From NCBI GenBank assembly GCA_028287235.1, contig JAQBQB010000029.1, forward strand, positions 53,030 through 117,029: a DNA stretch of 64,000 nt. Direction: 5' to 3'. This document shows positions 58,015 through 64,000 of this stretch, piece after piece (positions within the stretch are counted from its first letter, which is position 1; every line of letters begins with the position of its first letter). Below the pieces are notes generated by a model. The model had not been told where the DNA came from, did not search any database, and saw only the letters and a program-made list of their open reading frames with translations. This DNA is from Gemmatimonadota bacterium (GTDB lineage: Bacteria; Gemmatimonadota; Gemmatimonadetes; Gemmatimonadales; Gemmatimonadaceae). The translations under genes and the position numbers were made by a program.

Positions 58015-58430
58015 GGTTGGGACCACCCGGTTGAGGAACCGCTGGCGCAAACGGCGGATACCCTATAAAATCGGCGGATTGTTAGGAGTCCCAAGCGTTT
58101 AGGCCCTCAGTGGCGTCCGTCGATTTCACAGTTTCATGTGACGAAGGGGCTGCCTGTGGGGGTTGATCCGATGCGCCGCCCGCTCGTTGGTCCCCGGCCG
58201 GCCTCAGCTCTGCCCAAGCTGCCGACGTCTTCGTAGCTGCTCGACCCCGAATCGCAGTCTCCGCCTATCGGATGACGCGCGCAGTTTGCCGCGCGCGCAG
58301 TGATGCAGTGATATCGATGTCGCACGAGTGTTGGAGGACCGAATCTCGGTCCGACGAAGTACGTGACGGCGCCTCCCGACGCCGCCGCGAGTGGTTGGTG
58401 AACTGGCCTAATCCTCAGGGGGCGAACAAA
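58015..58430. other. Long leader region upstream of the SusC gene
   Basis: These 416 bases hold no supported gene. The in-frame extension of SusC from 58272 is Arg-rich and lacks family features. TATAAAAT at about 58063 could be a -10 for the SusC/SusD unit, which would give a leader of over 350 bases. Its size allows a regulatory RNA element, but I see no known riboswitch pattern. Confidence 0.4.
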
Positions 58431-61400
58431 ATGAGATTGATATGGACGTGGGGCGGCGGAGCCTACACGCGTGCCGCGATCGCGGCGCTCGTTGCGCTCG
58501 CTGTCCCGGCGGGGGCTCAAGCACAGCAGGCGACCATCAGCGGTCGCGTCACTTCGGGAAGCACCAGAGAGCCGCTCGGTGAAGGGCGCGTCATGCTGGT
58601 GGGAACCAGCGTGGCGACCACCACCAATTCCGATGGACGGTACACGCTGCGCGGCGTGCCGGTGGGCGCGTTCGAAGTCCGAATCATTCGTGTCGGTTAT
58701 GCGGAGCAAAAGAAGGCGCTGACCATCGCCGCCGGCGCGGCGGCAACGCTCGACTTCGTCATGGAGCCGGCAGTCGTGAAGCTGCAGGAGATCGTCACCA
58801 CGGCCACCGGTGAACAGCGCCGAGTGGAGCTTGGCAACGCCGTGACGACGCTGGGCGACGTGAACGCGCGAGTCGAGCAAAGTCAGATCAGCACTCTCGC
58901 CGACCTGATGGTCGGCAAGTCCGCCGGCGTGACGGTGCTGCCCGGTGCAATGACCGGCGCCACGCCGGTCATTCGCATCCGCGGCCTGGGCTCGCTCGCG
59001 ACGACCGGTAGCGGCGTCACCAACGATCCGATCTACGTCATCGACGGCATCCGCCTGGCGAGCAGCACGCTCAGCCTCGGCACCGGCGGCACCACGGCGA
59101 GCGTTCTCAACAATCTCGACCCGAACGAGATCGAAGACATCGAGATCGTGAAGGGACCGTCTGCCGCGACGTTGTACGGCACCGACGCCGCGAATGGCGT
59201 CATCGTCATCACCACCAAGAAGGGCCACGCCGGCACCACGCGTTGGACCTGGTACGGTGAAGGCGGCACGGTGGACGATCGCAACAAGTATCCGACGGAC
59301 TATGCGTCGTGGGGCCACAACGCCGCCGGCGCGACCACGCGCTGCACGCTCGTGACCGAAAGTCTGGGCACCTGCACCCTGGACAGCCTGACGTCGTTCA
59401 GCGCGCTGCGCGATCCCGGATCGACAGCGCTCAGGCTCGGCAAGAACAACCAATACGGCATGAACGCGAGCGGCGGCTCGGACCAGGTGCGCTTCTTCGT
59501 CAGCGGCGACGTTCGCAACGAGATCGGACCGATCCACATGCCCGCCTTCGCCCAGGCGAGCCTCGATTCGTCGGGCGTGAAGCTGCGCGACGAATGGATC
59601 AATCCGGAGCAGTTCCAATCGGAGAACTTCCGCGCGAACCTGAGCGCCGCGATGACGCCGAAGCTCGACTTCAACGTCAACGCCGGCTTCCTCAACTCGA
59701 ACCAGCGTTTGCCGCAGACGGACAACAACACGTACAGCTTCATCTACAGCGCGCTGAACAACCCGGGCTTCAACCACGACGGGCTTGGCTACACGGAAAA
59801 GGGCTCGCTCGGAGAGTTCCGGAATGGCTACGCCGGCTTCAGCCCCGCGCAGATCTTCCAGGATCTCAACACCGCGCAGATCCAGCGATTCATCGGTTCG
59901 AGCGACGCGAACTGGCGTCCGTTTGCCTGGATGCAAAATCAGGGAACGGTGGGTCTCGACCTGTCGGACATCAACTCGTTCATGATCTGCCGCTTCAACG
60001 AATGCCCGAACGCCGGCACGCAGCGCCAGGGCCAGGTAGGCGCGCGGCAGTTCAACCTGCGCAATTTCTCGGCGAAGCTCGTGAGCAACTCGAGCTGGCA
60101 GGCGCGCACGAACCTGAACATGAAGACCACGGTCGGCGCGGACTACGTGAACAGCGAGCGTGACAGCACCGGCACGAGCGGTACGAACCTCCCTCCAGGC
60201 GCGCAGAACGTCGGCCAGGCGGCGGTGAAGAACGCCGGCAACGTGCAGCAAACGGTGAACAAGACGCTCGGCTTCTACGTGCAGGAGCAGGCGTCGTTCC
60301 GCGACCGCATGTTCCTCATCGGCGCGGTGCGTACCGACCAGAACAGTTCGTTCGGTACCAAGTTCCAGCAGGTGTACTATCCGAAGGCGAGTCTCTCGTG
60401 GATCATCTCCGACGAGAGCTTCTTTCCGCATCGCGACTGGTTGAACCAGTTCCGCCTGCGCAGCGCGTTCGGCGCCTCCGGCGTGCAGCCGGGTGGCACG
60501 GTGGCCCTACAGACCTACAACGCCTCCACCGCGGCGATCGCGGCGATTCCGGGGTCCGCGTCGGGCACCGACACGCCGGGATTGATCGCGAATGCGCTGG
60601 GCAACCCGGACCTCAAGCCGGAGCGCTCGAGCGAGTGGGAGAACGGCTTCGAGACCGCGGTGTTCAACAACCGCGTCCACCTCGATTTCACGTACTACAG
60701 CAAGACCACGCACGACGCCCTGATCAGCCAGCCGATCGCGTCCTCGTCGGGCGCGTCGGCCACGTCGGTCCTACGCAACCTCGGCTCGGTATCGAGCTCG
60801 GGTCTGGAAGTAACGCTCAACAGCACGCTCATCGACCGGCGGGCGATCGGTTGGGACATGACCGTCGCGGCGTCGCACAACAGCGGCAAGATCAAGTCGC
60901 TCGGCCTCGATCCCACCACGGGCAAGCCGTTGGGCGTCATTGGCACCGGCGCCACGCGCGATTCGATCGGCCTGCCGATCAACGGATATTTCGCGCGGCC
61001 GTTCACCTTCGCGGACAGCAACCACGACGGTATCATCACGCCGAACGAAGTGCAGGTCCAGACCACCGGTCCGGCGAGCGGTTTCGTCTACGTCGGCTAC
61101 TCGCAGCCGCGCGACATCATCTCGATCGCCAACGGGATCGACCTGTTCGGCCGCAAGCTGCGCATCAACGTCCTGGCCGATTACAAGGGCGGGTTCGTGC
61201 TGAACAACAACAGCGCGTCGTTCTACGCCACGAACTTCGCGACTTGGTACTCGGAGAACCTCAAGTCCACGTCGCTGTTCGACCAGGCGAGAAACGTCGC
61301 CGCGTCGAGCGCGAAGAATCCCAGCACGTCGATCGGGTATTACGAGAACGGGCAGTTCTGGAAGTTGCGCGAGGTCTCGGCGGCGCTGACGCTGCCGACG

Positions 61401-61586
61401 AGTTGGGCGAGCAGGATTCGCGCCCGCGACGCGCAGCTCGTGTTCTCGGCGCGCAACCTGAAGACCTGGACCGGCTACACCGGCATCGATCCGGAATCGA
61501 ACTACTCGACCGGCGACGTCCAGACCGACTTTTCGACCATTGCGCCGCGCACGTATTTCAGTCTGCGCGCGAACCTGCACTATTAA
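58431..61586 (+). CDS. SusC/RagA-type TonB-linked outer-membrane receptor
   Basis: The 1051-residue protein has a signal peptide (about 1-32, ending AGAQA), a carboxypeptidase-regulatory-like domain (about 34-115), a TonB plug with PVIRIRGLGSL, DPIYVIDGIRL and GPSAATLYGTDAANGVI, and a long barrel ending LRANLHY. A Ca-binding-like loop DSNHDGIITPNE is near the end. AGGGGG stands upstream of the ATG at 58431. It imports a nutrient, often a glycan or peptide, together with the SusD-like lipoprotein downstream. The substrate cannot be inferred, as no glycosidase is nearby. Confidence 0.95.
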   Translation: MRLIWTWGGGAYTRAAIAALVALAVPAGAQAQQATISGRVTSGSTREPLGEGRVMLVGTSVATTTNSDGRYTLRGVPVGAFEVRIIRVGYAEQKKALTIAAGAAATLDFVMEPAVVKLQEIVTTATGEQRRVELGNAVTTLGDVNARVEQSQISTLADLMVGKSAGVTVLPGAMTGATPVIRIRGLGSLATTGSGVTNDPIYVIDGIRLASSTLSLGTGGTTASVLNNLDPNEIEDIEIVKGPSAATLYGTDAANGVIVITTKKGHAGTTRWTWYGEGGTVDDRNKYPTDYASWGHNAAGATTRCTLVTESLGTCTLDSLTSFSALRDPGSTALRLGKNNQYGMNASGGSDQVRFFVSGDVRNEIGPIHMPAFAQASLDSSGVKLRDEWINPEQFQSENFRANLSAAMTPKLDFNVNAGFLNSNQRLPQTDNNTYSFIYSALNNPGFNHDGLGYTEKGSLGEFRNGYAGFSPAQIFQDLNTAQIQRFIGSSDANWRPFAWMQNQGTVGLDLSDINSFMICRFNECPNAGTQRQGQVGARQFNLRNFSAKLVSNSSWQARTNLNMKTTVGADYVNSERDSTGTSGTNLPPGAQNVGQAAVKNAGNVQQTVNKTLGFYVQEQASFRDRMFLIGAVRTDQNSSFGTKFQQVYYPKASLSWIISDESFFPHRDWLNQFRLRSAFGASGVQPGGTVALQTYNASTAAIAAIPGSASGTDTPGLIANALGNPDLKPERSSEWENGFETAVFNNRVHLDFTYYSKTTHDALISQPIASSSGASATSVLRNLGSVSSSGLEVTLNSTLIDRRAIGWDMTVAASHNSGKIKSLGLDPTTGKPLGVIGTGATRDSIGLPINGYFARPFTFADSNHDGIITPNEVQVQTTGPASGFVYVGYSQPRDIISIANGIDLFGRKLRINVLADYKGGFVLNNNSASFYATNFATWYSENLKSTSLFDQARNVAASSAKNPSTSIGYYENGQFWKLREVSAALTLPTSWASRIRARDAQLVFSARNLKTWTGYTGIDPESNYSTGDVQTDFSTIAPRTYFSLRANLHY

Positions 61587-61608
61587 ACCCCTTCGAGGAC
61601 GATCTACG

Positions 61609-63006
61609 ATGCTGAGACTCACACATCGCGCTCGAGGGAGGGTAGCCGCTTCGGCCGTCGCCCTGACGAGCGTACTGCTCGCTGGATGCATGAACAACCT
61701 GAAGGATGAGTTGCTGTCACCGCAGCAGCCCGGCGTCATCGACCCGAGCAGCGTGGCGAACTTGACTGCTGCCGACGCCTTGTACACCGGCGCCCTTGGG
61801 CGCTGGAAGAACTCGATGAACGGCAATGGCGGCAATACGGAATCGATTTGGAATTGGGAGGCCCTGTTCACCGACGAAGTGCGGTCGGCGGACACCTTCT
61901 CTCAGCGAAACGACGCCGACCAACGCAACCTGCAAACGAACGACGCCGTGCTCACGCCGATCTACCAGAACGCGCAGCAGGCGCGTGGCCGGGCGCGGGA
62001 CGCCATTACCGCGCTGCTCCTCTACGACACCACGCCCGCCGGCAAGCAGCACACCGGGGAGATGTACCTGCAGATGGGCTACATCGAGATGGAGCTGTCG
62101 CAGGCATTCTGCAACGGCATTCCATTCGGCGAGACCGTTGCCGGCGTGCCGCAGTACACCGCGCCGCTCACCGACGCGGACGGTTTCAAGCTGGCGATCA
62201 CGCGGCTCGACTCCGCGGTGCTTTACCTGACCGGGACCGACGTCGGCACGTCGAACATCAAGAACGCCGTGCTCGTCACCAAGGGCAGGGCACAAGTGAG
62301 CTTGGGAGATTTTGCCGGTGCGGCGGCCACGGTGGCCGCGGTGCCGACGAGCTTCCAATACACCTTCGACTACTCGCAGACGACGTTCGACAACGAGTGG
62401 TGGGTGATGGGACCGAGCGTGAAGCGGTACAACCCCGGGGACAGCATCGACGTCGCCGGGCCAATCTTGAACGCGATTCCGTTTACGCGGCTCAACGATC
62501 CGCGCGTGTCGGTGACGGACACCAAGACGAAGGCGGAAGACAACACCACCAACTTCTTCCAGGTGAACAACTGGGGTCGTGACGATCCCATTCCGTTGGC
62601 GTCGGGCATCGATGCCCGGCTCATCGAGGCCGAGGCGAAGCTGCAGGCGAACGACATTGCCGGCATGATGACCATTCTCAACGCGCTGCGCACGACCCCG
62701 CAGACGATCGGCGTGTTCAAGGTGGCGGCGATGGCGGCGCTGCCGACGCCGGCCGACAAGACGAGCGCGACCGACCTGTTCTTCCGTGAGAAGGCGCTAT
62801 GGCAATACGAGCGTGGGTTCCGCATGGACGACCTGCGCCGTCTGGTTCGTCAATACGGGCGCACGCAGGACAAGGTGTTCCCCACGGGCAACTTCACGCG
62901 GAACGGCGTGCCGTCAGGTGTGTTCGGGACGCAAGTCGCTTTCCCCGTACCTGACAACGAGAAGAGCAACCCGAACTTTACTGGTTGTATCGATACGAAG
63001 GCGTAG
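61609..63006 (+). CDS. SusD/RagB-type surface nutrient-binding lipoprotein
   Basis: The 465-residue protein has a lipoprotein signal ending LLAGC (Cys27) and a helical TPR-like body typical of SusD: DAITALLLYD, EMYLQMGYIEMELSQAFCNGIPFGE and the late LFFREKALWQYERGFRMDDLRRL. It forms the lid on the SusC barrel. It starts 22 bases after the SusC stop with GAGGA. A terminator follows, so SusC and SusD form a two-gene unit. Confidence 0.93.
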   Translation: MLRLTHRARGRVAASAVALTSVLLAGCMNNLKDELLSPQQPGVIDPSSVANLTAADALYTGALGRWKNSMNGNGGNTESIWNWEALFTDEVRSADTFSQRNDADQRNLQTNDAVLTPIYQNAQQARGRARDAITALLLYDTTPAGKQHTGEMYLQMGYIEMELSQAFCNGIPFGETVAGVPQYTAPLTDADGFKLAITRLDSAVLYLTGTDVGTSNIKNAVLVTKGRAQVSLGDFAGAAATVAAVPTSFQYTFDYSQTTFDNEWWVMGPSVKRYNPGDSIDVAGPILNAIPFTRLNDPRVSVTDTKTKAEDNTTNFFQVNNWGRDDPIPLASGIDARLIEAEAKLQANDIAGMMTILNALRTTPQTIGVFKVAAMAALPTPADKTSATDLFFREKALWQYERGFRMDDLRRLVRQYGRTQDKVFPTGNFTRNGVPSGVFGTQVAFPVPDNEKSNPNFTGCIDTKA

Positions 63007-63044
63007 TCGCTCGACCTGATGTATTAAGTGGTACAGAAGCACGG

Positions 63045-63079
63045 AGAGCCTGGCAGCGCGACGCGCTGCCAGGCTCTTT
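63045..63079 (+). terminator. Intrinsic terminator after susD
   Basis: A 14-bp perfect stem, AGAGCCTGGCAGCG (63045-63058) with CGCTGCCAGGCTCT (63064-63077), has a five-base loop and a short T-run. It lies 38 bases after the SusD stop. Confidence 0.85.
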
Positions 63080-63197
63080 GCTATGCTAGAATCACGCTAG
63101 AGTGATGACGATCGGGTCTTTGGCGCGATAAGTAATCGACCAAGCTTTCGCGAGTGACGTGCCAGGCTCGTTGTCATTGCATTCGCATTCAGCAGGA

Positions 63198-63530
63198 TCA
63201 GGCTGTGACCGCTGTGACTTCGGCCAGGCGATTTCTGACACGCCGGAGATCCAAATTCCGATCGACTGCGAGGATCTCCGCAACTCGGGCGGTCACGATT
63301 GGGGCCGCTGCGCTCGACCCGCCGACTGACCGGCGTTGTCCTCCGAGCACGCGGGCTCTTTGTCTGTCCGAAGCCGCGCACTCATACGGACCGTCTCGCA
63401 GAAACCAAACGCGTCGTGGATCGCCCATATCAAGCCGTTCCACGACGCCAATTACCGTGTCGAATGCCGCCGGAAATGCGGCGTTTCCGTGTCTTGCCGC
63501 GGCAGCTGCAACTATGATGATGCCATGGGC
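63198..63530 (-). pseudogene. Subtilase (S8 peptidase) C-terminal remnant
   Basis: A minus-strand frame reads GIIIVAAAA...RHGN, FPAAFDTVIGV, then GGSSAAAPIVTARVAEIL and LRRVRNRLAEV. These match the oxyanion-side strand, the FPA-x-VIAV segment and the catalytic-Ser motif (GTSxAAP-like) of subtilases in the right order. The frame has no start codon with family sequence and lacks the Asp and His regions, so it is a fragment. It begins where the amidase-like frame ends, in a shifted frame. Confidence 0.6.
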
Positions 63531-63792
63531 CGTTCGCCATCGGCGTCTTGCACGCGCAGGCGTGCGGTGTCCGGTGCGCCGGGTCGGCTAGCTCGACGGC
63601 GCGTCCGTCGTCGAGCACCAACCAGGTGTAGCCGTTCGTGCAGCGTGGGTCAGAGAACCACTCGACGGCCCAGTCGTCGCGAGACGAGTCGTCGTAGTGC
63701 AGCATGATGCCGCCGCGAGGGGCCGCGAGTGGTCCCTGCAACACGTGTAAATGCCGGCGCTCGTCCACAACGAGCCCCGGAATTGACATCAT
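63430..63792 (-). CDS. N-acetylmuramoyl-L-alanine amidase-like N-terminal fragment
   Basis: Residues about 28-80 read GIMLHYDDSSRDD, WLVLDDGRAVELAD and ahRTPHAC, matching the N-acetylmuramoyl-L-alanine amidase fold with its zinc-binding His residues. After residue about 84 the match is lost, and the rest of the 120-residue frame is Arg/His-rich noise overlapping the subtilase remnant. The ATG at 63792 overlaps the upstream stop (ATGATG), implying coupling to the membrane protein gene. It may be a truncated or frameshifted cell-wall hydrolase. Confidence 0.5.
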   Translation of the reverse strand: MMSIPGLVVDERRHLHVLQGPLAAPRGGIMLHYDDSSRDDWAVEWFSDPRCTNGYTWLVLDDGRAVELADPAHRTPHACACKTPMANGPWHHHSCSCRGKTRKRRISGGIRHGNWRRGTA

Positions 63793-64000
63793 GCGTCTAT
63801 GTCGGTGTCGTTCCGGTGATCGTCGTACTTGGACGGTTCGTTCGAGTACACGCTGCCCATTCGCCGAACGCCACCGACGCCGAAGCGCGTTACGAGGGTC
63901 TTCGCGAGCTCCACGACATCCTGCGGGTGTACGCGCTCGAGCGCGCCGAGGATCGGGAGAGCGAGGACGATCGCGATGGCGAGCGTGGCGTCCGGCCAGC
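63789..64000 (-). CDS. C-terminal end of a membrane protein, partial
   Basis: The last 70 residues are visible up to the TGA at 63789-63791. One hydrophobic helix, ATLAIAIVLALPILGALE, is followed by a basic and acidic tail (TRFGVGGVRRMGSVY). The N-terminal part lies beyond the window. Family unknown. Its stop overlaps the start of the amidase-like gene. Confidence 0.6.
   Translation of the reverse strand, partial: WPDATLAIAIVLALPILGALERVHPQDVVELAKTLVTRFGVGGVRRMGSVYSNEPSKYDDHRNDTDIDA

Noticed and set aside
58134..60431. A 765-residue minus-strand open frame
   Set aside because: It is a shadow of the SusC gene produced by high GC, with Arg/Val/His-rich composition and no motifs.

Overview
The window is a high-GC, densely coded chromosomal segment from a Gram-negative bacterium. 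LPS-type genes (two family-9 glycosyltransferases, a Kdo-kinase-like protein), beta-barrel proteins, a SusC/SusD pair and many lipoproteins all point to an outer membrane. The mix of SusC/SusD with very high GC, Trp/Ser-protease-rich housekeeping content and the tig-clpP-clpX-lon-engB order makes Gemmatimonadota my best guess. That placement is inferred from gene content, not proven.

Layout. 1-3704: envelope glycan genes (two GT9, one GT4, a sugar kinase). 3704-8999: an FHA-GAF-cyclase signalling protein, trpE, and a divergent outer-membrane protein. 9091-11220: a GspE/PilB-type ATPase fused in frame to a Nudix hydrolase. 11281-19452: a leftward proteostasis block (acyltransferase, lipoprotein, engB, lon, clpX, clpP, tig). 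19627-20798: a small barrel protein, tRNA-Leu(TAG) and a lipoprotein. 20872-24566: htrA-like protease and dnaK, leftward. 24759-31397: rhomboid protease, then a phosphate/polyphosphate block (DUF47, Pit, ppk, and ppx on the other strand). 31428-37706: a GT4, a phosphodiesterase, a PAP2 phosphatase, a STAS-like protein, a PhoR/PhoB-like pair and udk. 37824-41671: nucleoside salvage (5'-nucleotidase family lipoprotein, small ThiS-like protein, add, punA). 42066-50878: M48 protease, SpoU methyltransferase, prepilin peptidase, a one-module Clp ATPase with a HExxH lipoprotein and a DUF445 protein, and a second lon. 51329-58014: translation/secretion block ffh-rpsP-rimM-trmD-(TMTC-like TPR protein)-rplS-rnhB. 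58431-63006: SusC/SusD pair. 63198-64000: a decayed-looking region with amidase-like and subtilase-like pieces and the end of a membrane protein.

Functional links. Many neighbours overlap by ATGA, GTGA or TGATG, so translational coupling is common. The phosphate genes form a coherent set: Pit uptake, polyphosphate synthesis and hydrolysis, with a PhoBR-like pair 3 kb away. Udk, the 5'-nucleotidase, Add and PunA form a salvage route from nucleotides to free purine bases.

Structure outside genes. Two divergent copies of an AT-rich palindromic element (29609-29743, 50988-51200), a 359-bp nested inverted-repeat element (41692-42050), and several intergenic inverted repeats built from short tandem words were found. 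Several genes have a -10-like hexamer 6 to 9 bases before the start codon and no Shine-Dalgarno sequence, which suggests leaderless transcripts.
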